Source: Streptomyces atroolivaceus (lineage in GTDB: Bacteria > Actinomycetota > Actinomycetes > Streptomycetales > Streptomycetaceae). Taken from it: a DNA stretch of 64,000 nucleotides. The stretch lies in the NCBI RefSeq assembly GCF_000717025.1, contig NZ_JNXG01000001.1, forward strand, positions 620,001 to 684,000, in the 5' to 3' direction. A program made the translations under genes and the position numbers. How positions within the stretch are numbered: the stretch's first letter is position 1; every line of letters starts with the position of its first letter. Below are positions 54,377 through 63,154 of this stretch, piece by piece. Under the pieces are notes generated by a model. It ran no database searches, was not told the origin of the DNA, and worked only from the letters and a program-made list of their open reading frames with translations.

Positions 54377-54699
54377 GGTCGTCTCCTAGCGCGTGTGCGC
54401 CCGGCCTCCCCTGGCACCATCGGATCGGGTGAGGCTGCTGGGCCGGCGCCGACACCTGGAGATGCCGCGCAGACGGGACCGAACACCGAAAGGCTTGCTC
54501 CTCCAGCGTCCCGCCGCTCCGGGAGCCCCGCAATCGCGGGACGCCGTGCCCCGGTCGCGTCCGTTCCGGTCCGCCGTCCGGTCCGGCAAGGGTGACAGGT
54601 CCGGTGCGGCGGGGGCAGGTCCGGTGCGGCAGGGGCAGGGGCAGGGGCAGGGGCAGGTCCGGTCTGGCGGGCAGGTCCCGTGCGGGGCACGGTGTGGGT
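54377..54699. other. 323-base gap with compound tandem repeats
   Basis: Contains the GGTCCGG- and GGGGCA-type repeats; no gene is supported. Confidence 0.55.
54596..54660. repeat. Compound tandem repeat
   Basis: Two 20-bp units beginning CAGGTCCGGTGCGGC (54596, 54616), then four perfect AGGGGC hexamers (54631-54654). Confidence 0.85.
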
Positions 54700-54942
54700 T
54701 CATCCCTGCCGCGTGGCGGCCGGGTCCTCCTGCGGCGGCACGGGAAGGCGCTGAGCCGCCCCCTTGCGCAGATGCACCATGAGCCCGATGCATCCCGCGG
54801 CGAATCCGCTGATCAGACCCGATATCCCGTGGTTGAGCGCGTTGACGGAGGCACTCTCGGGCATACCGATGACCAGGTAGTTGACGGCGGCGCTGATCAC
54901 CGAGCCGAACGCGGCGCCGAGAACGCCGCTGACGAGTGACAC
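54700..54942 (-). CDS. Small membrane protein, two helices, unknown
   Basis: About 80 residues from GTG at 54942. Two glycine-rich helices (GVLGAAFGSVISAAVNYLVI and GISGLISGFAAGCIGLMVHL) with GxxxG-like spacing, followed by a short basic/Pro tail. Start is uncertain: no ribosome site, and the frame extends upstream in GC filler. It may be a real short membrane protein or a chance frame. Adjacent to the initiator tRNA, divergent from it. Confidence 0.5.
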   Translation of the reverse strand: MSLVSGVLGAAFGSVISAAVNYLVIGMPESASVNALNHGISGLISGFAAGCIGLMVHLRKGAAQRLPVPPQEDPAATRQG

Positions 54943-55109
54943 GCGCAGGGGAGACGGCGCGGCTGTGCCTGTCAACTGCGCTGCGCGCACCCAGTGTTGA
55001 CCATTCAGGCCGGTGCCGAGGGGCTGCGCGGCGGTCCGAGGGCGGGGGAGCGGCGGCGGTGAGTGGTCGGAGCACCGTCCCGGATGGCGTAGAGTTGCAA
55101 TCACAACGG

Positions 55110-55183
55110 CGCGGGGTGGAGCAGCTCGGTAGCTCGCTGGGCTCATAACCCAGAGGTCGCAGGTTCAAATCCTGTCCCCGCTA
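55110..55183 (+). tRNA. Initiator tRNA-fMet (anticodon CAT)
   Basis: Cloverleaf starting C1 that does not pair with position 72 (here T), three G-C pairs flanking the anticodon loop (GGG CTCATAA CCC), and T-loop GTTCAAAT: the three initiator marks. CCA is not encoded. Confidence 0.95.
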
Positions 55184-55188
55184 CTGAA

Positions 55189-55228
55189 GACAGAGGCCCG
55201 GATCCTTTCGAGGATCCGGGCCTCTGTC
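55189..55228 (+). terminator. Terminator after tRNA-fMet
   Basis: Perfect 17-bp stem (GACAGAGGCCCGGATCC / GGATCCGGGCCTCTGTC) with a 6-base loop, starting five bases past the tRNA. Confidence 0.93.
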
Positions 55229-55553
55229 GTATGCGTTGCCCAGGCCGTCCGTGCCGTCCGATCTCGGTGCGGGGTGAAGGCGCGTGCCGGGTGACCGGCC
55301 CAGGAGGCGCACGTAGCCGGTCTCCGCCCCAGGAGGAACTACGATCGGTACGGAGACGGAATCGCCGTCTTCTCACGGGATGCACCGACGATTCACACGC
55401 AGCACCGGCACTCCGGCTGACCTCCGGAGGACGGCGCTCCGGCGCGCTCCTCCCTTCGGCCGATGGCGAGTCGCCACTCGGCGCGGCTCCGGCCGGTCCG
55501 GGTGGGGCGCGGTACCGTCCGCAGCCGTGGGTGGACCGGGCAGGAGTGCACAG

Positions 55554-56711
55554 GTGGGGAAGCGGGACGGACGGCGACGGGGCGTTGCGGGGAACGTCCG
55601 TTCCCGGCGGTTCGTGCGTGCGCTGCCCGCTCTGATGATCGGTGCGGGTGTGGTCTTCGACCTGGTGACGCCGCCCGAGGTCACCGCCGTTCCGCTCTTC
55701 GCCGCCGCTCCGCTGATCGCCGCCCCGTTCTTCTCGCTGGCCAGTACCGTCCGGGTCGGGGTGGCCGCGATCCTCGTCGTGCTCGCCATCCGGGTCTCGG
55801 ACGGCACACTCGCGAAGGTCGTCCCCGTCACCGACCTGCTCACCCTGGTCACCGTCGCCGCGCTGTCCCTGGTCATCAACCGCGTCGTACGCCGCGGGAA
55901 CGAGCAGCTGGCCTCGGCCAGGGTCATCGCGGAGACCGCGATGCGCGCGGTGCTCCCGACGCCCGATGACCGGATCGGCGGGCTGCTGGTCGCGGCGCGG
56001 TACGAGGCGGCCCAGGCGGACGAGTTCGTCGGCGGCGACCTGTTCGCCGTCGCGGACACGCCGTACGGGGTGCGTCTGGTCGTCGGGGACGTACGGGGCA
56101 AGGGTCTGGACGCGGTGGCGGCCGTGGCCGTCGTGATCGGGGCCTTCCGGGAGGCCGCCGAGCAGGAGCTGTCCCTGGAGGGCGTGGTCCAGCGGCTGGA
56201 GCGGGCCCTGGCCCGTGAGGGCTCGCGGCGGGGCGGGCTCGATTCCATGGAGGGGTTCGTGACCGCCGTCCTCGCGGAGATCCCGGCCGGCTCGGACACG
56301 CTGCGGGTCGTCAACCGCGGTCACCCCGAGCCGCTCGTGCTGCACGCGGACGGCGCTCTGGACGTGCTGGCGCCGACCGCGCCTGCCCTGCCGCTCGGGA
56401 TGGGGCTGGGCGCGTGGCCGGACCGGTCCGACGAGTGGACGCTGCCGGCCGGGGCGATGTTCCTGGCGTTCACCGACGGCCTGTCCGAGGCACGGGACGC
56501 GAAGGGTGTCTTCTACGACCCGGCGGCCCGGCTGCGCGGCCGGCTCTTCCCGGGGCCCGACGAACTGCTGTCCGCGCTCACCGATGACGTACGGCTGCAC
56601 ACCGGCGGCCGGTCGACGGACGACCTGGCGCTGCTCGCGGTCGGACGGCCGGCGCGAGGGCAGCAGGAGCGGCGGACGACGGTGAAGATCGTGCGGCGGG
56701 ACAGTGAATGA
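55554..56711 (+). CDS. Membrane-anchored SpoIIE/RsbU-type PP2C phosphatase
   Basis: 385 residues from GTG at 55554 (GGAG seven bases ahead; the longer frame upstream is Arg-rich filler). Three or four membrane helices (about 20-105) precede a PP2C domain: GGDLFAVADTP, VGDVRGKGLDAVA (metal-binding Asp), GFVTAVLAEIP, VNRGHPEPLVL and FTDGLSEARD. Such phosphatases act on anti-anti-sigma factors in development and stress. No antagonist or sigma gene is adjacent, so the partner is elsewhere. Confidence 0.9.
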   Translation: MGKRDGRRRGVAGNVRSRRFVRALPALMIGAGVVFDLVTPPEVTAVPLFAAAPLIAAPFFSLASTVRVGVAAILVVLAIRVSDGTLAKVVPVTDLLTLVTVAALSLVINRVVRRGNEQLASARVIAETAMRAVLPTPDDRIGGLLVAARYEAAQADEFVGGDLFAVADTPYGVRLVVGDVRGKGLDAVAAVAVVIGAFREAAEQELSLEGVVQRLERALAREGSRRGGLDSMEGFVTAVLAEIPAGSDTLRVVNRGHPEPLVLHADGALDVLAPTAPALPLGMGLGAWPDRSDEWTLPAGAMFLAFTDGLSEARDAKGVFYDPAARLRGRLFPGPDELLSALTDDVRLHTGGRSTDDLALLAVGRPARGQQERRTTVKIVRRDSE

Positions 56712-57108
56712 CCGGTCGCGACGGTAGGTAGTCGAAGGACCCCGCTCCGCATAACATTTGACACAACGTCAGAAACTGCTGGCTGAATGAGGGGTGCTCA
56801 ACTCGCCCGTTTGCGCCCGTTTGAACCCTGAAAGTCCAGGCCAGAGTGATGAACGATCTGTGGGAACAGCTTGGAATCGGACCCGGTCGTCTATTAACGT
56901 TCGATAACGCAGCGCGGTTGTACCTGTCGTCGCAAGAGGCGGCACCGTGCGCAGCGCCGAATTCCGCAAGGGAACCGGGGAACCACCTACATGGGGTGAA
57001 TCGGACACCTGTGTCTCGCGCGAGACGAAGGGGTCCGTAGGAGACCTTCCTGCTCCGAACCCGTCAGCTAACCCGGTAGGCGAGAAGGAAGGAAAGGAGT
57101 GCGCCCAC
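56712..57108. other. 397-base leader of the M23 gene
   Basis: Contains a 10-bp tandem repeat at 56804-56823 (CGCCCGTTTG twice), AT-rich promoter-like sequence around 56871-56908 and the c-di-AMP riboswitch at the 3' end. Confidence 0.6.
56945..57095 (+). ncRNA. c-di-AMP (ydaO/yuaA-type) riboswitch
   Basis: Conserved elements of the ydaO class appear in order: GCGCCGAATTCCGC, AACCGGGGAACCA, TGGGGTGAATC, a variable hairpin, GGGTCCGTAGGAGACCTTCC, then CCGAACCCGTCAGCTAACC with GGTAGGCGAGAAGG. The element ends just before the ribosome site of the M23 peptidase. In streptomycetes this class sits ahead of wall-hydrolase genes and shuts them off when c-di-AMP is high. Borders are approximate. Confidence 0.9.
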
Positions 57109-58149
57109 GTGGCGTCCAATCAGCCTGCCCCCGAGGCACCGTCATCCTTCAGGACCGGCAGCTTCGGTGATGAGGACAGGACGTGGGAGGAATGGAACCC
57201 CACCGAGGAGTCCATCCGCCCCGTACGCGGCCGGCACCGCGTAGCCAAGCAGCGCGGTCTCGCCCGTAGCTCCACCGTCCTCGGCGTCGGCGTCATCGCG
57301 GCCGTCGGTGCGGGTGGCATGGCCACCGCGCAGAGCAAGCCGCCGGTCTCCATCTCCCTTCCCGACTCCATCGCGGACAGTCTTCCCGATGCCAAGTCCC
57401 TTCCCGGCGTGGGCGCGTTCATGTCCGGCGACGCGGATTCGGACCACGAGACGGTCGCCGCCTCCTCCCCGCTCACCACCGCGGGCATCACCGCAGCCGA
57501 GGCCGAGCAGGGCAGCACCGACGCCGGCGAGGCGCTGCGCGCCCGCATCCTCCAGCAGGCCGAGCAGCAGCAGGCCGGAGCCGAGGCCGAGGCCAAGGCG
57601 GCGCAGGAGCAGGCAGCGGTCGAGGCCGCCGCGGCTCAGGCGGCGAAGCAGCAGAGCAAGGCAGAGGCCGAGGCCGCCGCCGAGAAGAAGGCAGCGGAAG
57701 AGGCGGCGAAGAAGAAGGCGGAAGCCGAGCGCCTCGCCAAGCTCGCCGCCAGCTACGCGGTCCCGACCTCGTCGTACTACATCAGTTCGGCCTTCGGCCA
57801 GGCCGGTTCGATGTGGTCCTCCGGTCACCACACCGGGCTGGACTTCGCGGCCCCGACCGGCACTCCGGTCAAGGCCGTGCACAGCGGCACGGTGAAGTCG
57901 GCCGGCTACTCCGGTTCGTACGGCTACCGCACGGTCCTGGAGCTCGATGACGGCACCGAGGTCTGGTACTGCCACCAGTCCTCGATGGACGTGACCGCCG
58001 GTCAGAGGGTCACCACCGGCCAGACCATCGGCCGCGTCGGCGCGACCGGCAACGTGACGGGCGCTCACCTGCACCTGGAGATCCACACCCCGGACGGCAC
58101 GGGCATCGACCCGATGAGCTGGCTGCGCGGCAAGGGCCTCACGATCTGA
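57109..58149 (+). CDS. Secreted M23 peptidase with coiled-coil linker, c-di-AMP-riboswitch controlled
   Basis: 346 residues from a GTG with AAGGAG about nine bases ahead. A hydrophobic segment (STVLGVGVIAAVGAGGMATA) serves as signal or anchor. A long Ala/Glu/Gln/Lys coiled coil (about 140-215) precedes the LytM domain: SGHHTGLDFAAPTGTPVKAV (metal His and Asp), WYCHQSS and AHLHLEIHTPDG (HxH). It cleaves peptidoglycan peptides, probably in spore germination or growth. The riboswitch directly upstream implies turgor/wall-linked control through c-di-AMP. Confidence 0.93.
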   Translation: MASNQPAPEAPSSFRTGSFGDEDRTWEEWNPTEESIRPVRGRHRVAKQRGLARSSTVLGVGVIAAVGAGGMATAQSKPPVSISLPDSIADSLPDAKSLPGVGAFMSGDADSDHETVAASSPLTTAGITAAEAEQGSTDAGEALRARILQQAEQQQAGAEAEAKAAQEQAAVEAAAAQAAKQQSKAEAEAAAEKKAAEEAAKKKAEAERLAKLAASYAVPTSSYYISSAFGQAGSMWSSGHHTGLDFAAPTGTPVKAVHSGTVKSAGYSGSYGYRTVLELDDGTEVWYCHQSSMDVTAGQRVTTGQTIGRVGATGNVTGAHLHLEIHTPDGTGIDPMSWLRGKGLTI

Positions 58150-58277
58150 GCCCCCGGGGCTTCCGTGCGATCGGCGCGGAGGACCCCAGCCCTTTCCGCG
58201 AGGTCCCGCCGTACGCCCGGATGGCCGGGCGGACCTTCGCGGAATCGGCCGGTGCCGGCATCCGGCGCACCAGTACC

Positions 58278-58320
58278 CCGGCGGCCCTGACGCACGACCC
58301 CCCGACGTCAGGGCCGCCGG
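58278..58320 (+). terminator. Terminator after the M23 gene
   Basis: Perfect 15-bp stem (CCGGCGGCCCTGACG / CGTCAGGGCCGCCGG) with a 13-base loop, about 130 bases past the stop. Confidence 0.88.
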
Positions 58321-58398
58321 TCCGTCCCGGCGCGCTCCTGAGGGCGGTCGGCTCCGTGGACCGGAATAGTTGCCTCAGCCGACCGGTTGTCCCCAGGT

Positions 58399-59343
58399 AT
58401 GACATCTCTGCGCCCGCTCGGTTCCTCGAGCCTTCAGGTCTTTCCCCTCGCTCTCGGCGGCAACGTCTTCGGCTGGACGGCCGACGAGGACCGGACCTTC
58501 GCCGTCCTCGACGGCTACGTGGCGGCCGGCGGCAACTTCATCGACACCGCCGACTCGTACTCCGCCTGGGCCCCGGGCAACGAGGGCGGTGAGTCGGAGA
58601 CCCTCATCGGCAAGTGGCTGGCGTCCCGCTCCCGCCGCGACGATGTCGTCATCGCCACCAAGGTCGGCGCCCACCCCGCGTACAAGGGACTCTCGCCCAC
58701 CACCGTCAAGGAGGCGGCCGAGGCGTCGCTCCGCCGGCTCGGCACCGACCACATCGACCTCTACTACACGCACTTCGACGACGAGAGCGTCCCCGTCGAG
58801 GAGATCATCACCGCTCTCGACCAGCTGGTGAAGGCCGGCACGGTGCGGGAGATCGCCGCCTCAAACATCAGCCCCGAGCGGCTCCAGGCCTCCCTCGACT
58901 TCTCCGAGCGTGAGGGCCTGGCCCGCTACGTCGCACTGCAGCCGCACTACAACCTCGTCTCGCGCGACACCTATGAGGGTGCGCTCCAGGACACGGCCGC
59001 CCGTGCGGGGCTCGCCGCCGTCCCGTACTTCGCCCTCGCCTCGGGCTTCCTCACGGGTAAGTACCGTGCGGGTGCCTCGGTCGAGAGCGCGCGGGCCGAG
59101 GGCGCGGGCAAGCACCTGGAGACCGAGCGCGGACGCAAGGTGCTCGCGGCGCTCGACAGGATCGCCCAGGAGCACGACGCCGAGATCGCCACGGTCGCAC
59201 TCGCGTGGCTCGCGTCCCGGCCGACCGTGGCCGCGCCGATCGCCTCCGCGCGTACGGTCGAGCAGCTGCCCGCACTCGTGGCTGTGGCCGGCCTGCGGCT
59301 GACCGGGCAGGACCTGGCGGAGCTCACCGAAGCCTCTGCCTGA
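58399..59343 (+). CDS. Aldo/keto reductase
   Basis: 314 residues, TIM-barrel oxidoreductase using NADPH. Catalytic tetrad: Asp and Tyr in FIDTADSYSAW, Lys in VIATKVGAH, His in LYYTHFDDE. LGGNVFGW near the start and ASNISPERL, ALQPHYNL are family segments. ATG at 58399 is chosen; an in-frame GTG at 58387 is possible. Substrate unknown. Convergent with the PrsW-type gene, five bases away. Confidence 0.92.
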   Translation: MTSLRPLGSSSLQVFPLALGGNVFGWTADEDRTFAVLDGYVAAGGNFIDTADSYSAWAPGNEGGESETLIGKWLASRSRRDDVVIATKVGAHPAYKGLSPTTVKEAAEASLRRLGTDHIDLYYTHFDDESVPVEEIITALDQLVKAGTVREIAASNISPERLQASLDFSEREGLARYVALQPHYNLVSRDTYEGALQDTAARAGLAAVPYFALASGFLTGKYRAGASVESARAEGAGKHLETERGRKVLAALDRIAQEHDAEIATVALAWLASRPTVAAPIASARTVEQLPALVAVAGLRLTGQDLAELTEASA

Positions 59344-59348
59344 AGCGT

Positions 59349-60797
59349 CTAGGCGGGCGGTGTGCGGCGCCCGCCGTCGTCCATGTACGGGTTGTGACCG
59401 CCGTAATGCCGGTGCGGTGCGGGGAGCTGCTGCGGAGGCGGGCCGCCGTGGGGGAACTGGCGCGGGAACGGGGGCGGCGCAGGCCGGTGGGCGCGGAGCC
59501 GGCCCGTCGCGTGTGCCGCGTAGGTGAGGGCCGGGCCCGCGATGTCCCGGCGGTGCCAGAGGTGGTGCAGCAACTCCTGCTCGCGGAGGGCGAAGTCGGG
59601 GCCGGCGCCGTCGTGCCGGGCCCTCCGGCGGAGCATGGCCAGGGAGGTCGCGAAGGACTCGTACTCCGCGACGGCGCGGGCCGCGGCCCTTCCGCGTGCG
59701 CGGTCGGGGTGGCTGTTCCAGTGCCTGGCCATGTCCCGCGCCATCCCCCGCGCCCGCATCGAGGCCAGCGCGAGCGGCTCGGCGGGGGTCAGCCAGCCGG
59801 CCGCCGCGTACACCGGCAGCTCGGTGGATAGCGTGCGCAGCTCCCTCTGGCGCGACCAGATGGCCAGCCAGGTCACCAGGCCGAAGGACGGCACCATGAA
59901 CACGCCGTACACGAGGTAGAAGCCGTACGGCCCGAAGGACGACGAGCCGTTCCACAGGGCGTGCATGCCCATGGCGAGGACGAGTCCGAGCAGTGGCAGG
60001 ACGATCCGGCGCACCCGGTGGCGCGCCCCGCCGAGTGCCGCGAGGCCGAAGCCGATGCCGGACAGCACCGTGAACAGGGGGTGCGCGAACGGCGACATCA
60101 CCACGCGTACGAAGAACGTCCCCGCGGTCACCGAGGCGAAGCCCGTGGTCCCGAGCTGCTGGTCCTCCCCGAAGGCGTTGCCCAGGTAGAGGATGTTCTC
60201 GGTGAAGGCGAAGCCGGTCGCCGTGAAGCCCGCGACCACGATGCCGTCGACGATCCCGCCGAACTGCCGTCTGCGGAAGAGGAAGATCAGCAGGACCGCG
60301 ACGGCCTTCGCGATCTCCTCGACGACCGGGGCGACGACCGTGGCCCCGAGGGTGTCGGCGCTCGACGGATCCGCGGTGGCCGTCGCTATCCACCGGGTGG
60401 CGAAGGTGTTGGCGATGATCGCCACGAGTGCGGCGGCACACGCACCCCAGGAGAAGGCGAACAGCAGATTCCGCCACGGGCCCGGCTCGACCCGGTCGAG
60501 CCAGCGGAACGCCGCCATCAGCAGGGGCACCGGAAGCACGGCCAGCCCCAGGCCCACCAGGAAGCCCTCGGTGCCGGTCTGTTCGCGCACGAGGGCCAGG
60601 ATCACCAGACCGCACAGCGCGAGCACCGTGATCAGCGCACCGGCGCGGAACGCCTTGCTGCGCCAGACCATGCCGACGCGGCGGGGCCGGTAACGCCACT
60701 GGCCTCGCTCCGGGACGGCGCCCAGGTACTCGTCGAGCTGCTGCTCCTCGAGAACCGGGACGGCCGGCTGCTGGTGCTGCACGGACCCCTGGGACAC
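59349..60797 (-). CDS. PrsW-family intramembrane metalloprotease
   Basis: 482 residues, about eight helices (50-320). The PrsW catalytic pattern is complete: E160-E161 in APVVEEIAKA, E200 in FAFTENILYLG, and histidines in MSPFAHPLFT and MGMHALWNGSS. PrsW of Bacillus cuts an anti-sigma factor; here the target is unknown. A soluble C-terminal tail (about 350-482) ends in a His/Pro/Gly-rich stretch. GTG start at 60797 is uncertain because no strong ribosome site precedes it. Confidence 0.9.
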   Translation of the reverse strand: MSQGSVQHQQPAVPVLEEQQLDEYLGAVPERGQWRYRPRRVGMVWRSKAFRAGALITVLALCGLVILALVREQTGTEGFLVGLGLAVLPVPLLMAAFRWLDRVEPGPWRNLLFAFSWGACAAALVAIIANTFATRWIATATADPSSADTLGATVVAPVVEEIAKAVAVLLIFLFRRRQFGGIVDGIVVAGFTATGFAFTENILYLGNAFGEDQQLGTTGFASVTAGTFFVRVVMSPFAHPLFTVLSGIGFGLAALGGARHRVRRIVLPLLGLVLAMGMHALWNGSSSFGPYGFYLVYGVFMVPSFGLVTWLAIWSRQRELRTLSTELPVYAAAGWLTPAEPLALASMRARGMARDMARHWNSHPDRARGRAAARAVAEYESFATSLAMLRRRARHDGAGPDFALREQELLHHLWHRRDIAGPALTYAAHATGRLRAHRPAPPPFPRQFPHGGPPPQQLPAPHRHYGGHNPYMDDGGRRTPPA

Positions 60798-60867
60798 CCG
60801 ACGACCCTAACGAGGGGGACCGACACCTGGCCACGCCGCGGGGTGCGGGGCGCCGGGCGTTGGCCGA

Positions 60868-61782
60868 TCAGCGACGGGTGAACAGCACGTCGTGCACGCA
60901 GTGGCCCTTGTCCAGCCCCTGGCCCTCGAAGCGCGTCAGAGGACGGAAGGCGGGCCGGGGCGCGTAGCCGCCGTCCGCCTGGGTGTTCTCGAACAGGGGG
61001 TGCGCCGTCAGGACTTCCAGCATCTGCTCCGCGTACGGCTCCCAGTCCGTCGCGCAGTGGACGACCGCGCCCGGCTTCAGCCGCTGCGCCACCAGGTCGA
61101 GGAACTCCGTCTGGATCAGACGCCGCTTGTGGTGGCGCTTCTTGGGCCACGGGTCGGGGAAGTACACCCGGAGCCCGTCCAGAGCGGCCGGCGCCAGCAT
61201 CTCGCGGAGCAGGATGATCGCGTCGCCGTTGGCGACGCGGACGTTGGACAGCCCCGCCCGGTCCGCGAGGCCCAGCAGATTGCCCTGGCCGGGGGTGTGC
61301 ACATCGACGGCCAGAATCCCGGTGTCCGGGTCGTCGGCCGCCATCTGGGCCGTGGCCTCGCCCATACCGAAGCCGATCTCCAGGACAACCGGGAGGCCGT
61401 CGAACAGGGTGGGGAGATCGATCACGCCGCGGCCGTCGATGTCCAGGCCCCACTTGGGCCACAGCCGCTGAAGGGCGTCCTCCTGGCCGGCGGTCACCCG
61501 GCTGCGGCGGGGCTGGAAGCTGCGGATCCGGCGCTCGTGGTGCGAGCCCGCCGGGTCGGCCGCAGGTCCGCCGGGGAAGCGGGGTTCCTGACGGAGCCTG
61601 CGCTGGCGCTCGAAGGAGGCGGCGCGTCGTGCTGCCGCGTCGGCGTCGGCGTCCGTCTCCGCGCGGGGGGCGGTCGCGGGCGCTGCTTCCGGCGCGGTCG
61701 CGGGCGCGGCCTCCGGGGCGTGGCCGGGCTCTTCCGGGGCGGGGCCGGGCGTCTCTGGGGTGGGGTTCACAGGCTCAGACAC
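60868..61782 (-). CDS. trmB: tRNA (guanine-N7-)-methyltransferase
   Basis: 304 residues. SAM-dependent methylation of G46 in tRNA. Motifs: VVLEIGFGMGEAT (SAM site, about 133-145), ILAVDVHTPG, and the family-specific YFPDPWPKKRHHKRRL (about 209-224), then HCATDWEPYAEQM. The first 90 residues are an Ala/Pro/Glu-rich extension typical of streptomycete TrmB. The start codon (GTG at 61782) lies inside the end of the upstream oxidase gene, an eight-base overlap, so the two are coupled. Confidence 0.94.
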   Translation of the reverse strand: MSEPVNPTPETPGPAPEEPGHAPEAAPATAPEAAPATAPRAETDADADAAARRAASFERQRRLRQEPRFPGGPAADPAGSHHERRIRSFQPRRSRVTAGQEDALQRLWPKWGLDIDGRGVIDLPTLFDGLPVVLEIGFGMGEATAQMAADDPDTGILAVDVHTPGQGNLLGLADRAGLSNVRVANGDAIILLREMLAPAALDGLRVYFPDPWPKKRHHKRRLIQTEFLDLVAQRLKPGAVVHCATDWEPYAEQMLEVLTAHPLFENTQADGGYAPRPAFRPLTRFEGQGLDKGHCVHDVLFTRR

Positions 61783-63031
61783 AATGACCCGATTCTACGG
61801 CGGGAGGCGTCCACCCCGTCGCGCGAGCTCGCTGCAGGGCCCGTCGCGCCACCTCCCTCCCGATGGGCAGGGACGCGGTGGCCGCGGGAGAGGGGGCGTT
61901 CAGCACGTGCACGGTGTGCGGGGCGTCCCGGATCAGGAAGTCGTCCACGAGTGTGCCGTCCCGCAGGACCGCCTGGGCCCTGACCCCCGCGGGGGAGGGC
62001 CGCAGATCGGCCTCCGTCACCTCCGGAAGCAGCCGCTGGACGGCCCGGGTGAACGCGCTCTTCGACAGCGACCGGTGCACCTCGCCCGCCCCGTACCGCC
62101 AGTGCCGCCGGGCGATCCGCCAGGAGCCTGGCCAGGCCAGGGTGGCGGCCAGCTCACGAGGGTGGACGACCGTCGGGCCGTATCCCTCGCGGGCCAGTGC
62201 CGGTACGGCGTTGGGCCCGACGTGGACCGTGCCGTCGACACCCCGGGTCAGATGCACCCCGAGGAAGGGGAAGGCCGGGTCCGGCACCGGATAGACGAGC
62301 CCGCGCACCAGCTCCGGCCTGGCCAGCTCGTAGTACTCCCCGCGGAACGGCACGATGCGTGCCCCCGGGTCGTCACCGGCGAGCCGTGCCACCCGGTCGC
62401 TGTGCAGTCCGGCGCAGTTGACGAGCACCCGGGCCCTGACCACCTGGCCGTCCGACGTGCGCACCGCGACGCCCCACGGGCGCCGGTCGACGGCGACGAC
62501 CTCCGCGCCGTAGCGGATCTGCCCGCCCGAGGCGCTGACCTCGGCGGCGAACCTGACGGCCACCGCGGTGAAGTCGCACACCCCCGTCGTCCCGACCCGG
62601 ATCGCCGCGACCCCGCGCACCTCTGGTTCGTACTCCGCGATCTGGGCGGGGCCGAACTCCCGCACCGGCAGGCCGTGCGCACGGCCGCGCTGGACCAGGG
62701 CGTGCAGCCGGGGCAGCTCGCCCCTGCTGGTCGCGACGATCAGCTTGCCCGTCACCGCGTGGGCGATGCCGTGTTCCGCGCAGAAGTCCACCAGCTCGGC
62801 GGCGCCGCGCACCGCGTAGCGCGCCTTGAGCGAGCCCGGCGGGTAGTAGATGCCGCTGTGGATCACCCCGCTGTTGCGCCCCGTCTGGTGCCGGGCCGGG
62901 CCCCACTCCTTCTCCAGCACCGTGACCCGGGTGCCCGGTGCGGTGCGCGTGATCGCGTACGCGGTCGACAGACCGACGATTCCGCCACCGATCACCAGCA
63001 CATCGCAGTCGTACGCCGCGTGCGTCATCAT
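61775..63031 (-). CDS. lhgO: L-2-hydroxyglutarate oxidase-like FAD enzyme (LhgO)
   Basis: 418 residues. Dinucleotide-binding motif VLVIGGGIVGLSTAYAI (about 11-27), the LhgO signature HQTGRNSGVIHSGIYYPPGS, and VNCAGLHSDRVA in the FAD domain. LhgO oxidises L-2-hydroxyglutarate to 2-oxoglutarate and passes electrons to the membrane pool. Two adjacent ATG codons (63031, 63028) follow GGGAGGTGG; the first is used. Its end overlaps the trmB start by eight bases, a metabolic gene coupled to a tRNA enzyme. Confidence 0.9.
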   Translation of the reverse strand: MMTHAAYDCDVLVIGGGIVGLSTAYAITRTAPGTRVTVLEKEWGPARHQTGRNSGVIHSGIYYPPGSLKARYAVRGAAELVDFCAEHGIAHAVTGKLIVATSRGELPRLHALVQRGRAHGLPVREFGPAQIAEYEPEVRGVAAIRVGTTGVCDFTAVAVRFAAEVSASGGQIRYGAEVVAVDRRPWGVAVRTSDGQVVRARVLVNCAGLHSDRVARLAGDDPGARIVPFRGEYYELARPELVRGLVYPVPDPAFPFLGVHLTRGVDGTVHVGPNAVPALAREGYGPTVVHPRELAATLAWPGSWRIARRHWRYGAGEVHRSLSKSAFTRAVQRLLPEVTEADLRPSPAGVRAQAVLRDGTLVDDFLIRDAPHTVHVLNAPSPAATASLPIGREVARRALQRARATGWTPPAVESGHCV

Positions 63032-63154
63032 CACGCCACCTCCCACCCCGATAGTGCACTGACCCACTGACAACGGGCTCAAACCAGGGACGGCGTGTGC
63101 GTGGCGGGAAGGTCCGCTCCCGAATGCGGAGCAACCAGGGCGTACCGGTGGTCC

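Noticed and set aside
63083..63154. Gap between LhgO and the partial TPR-like gene
   Set aside because: 72 bases; no hairpin or gene that I could support.
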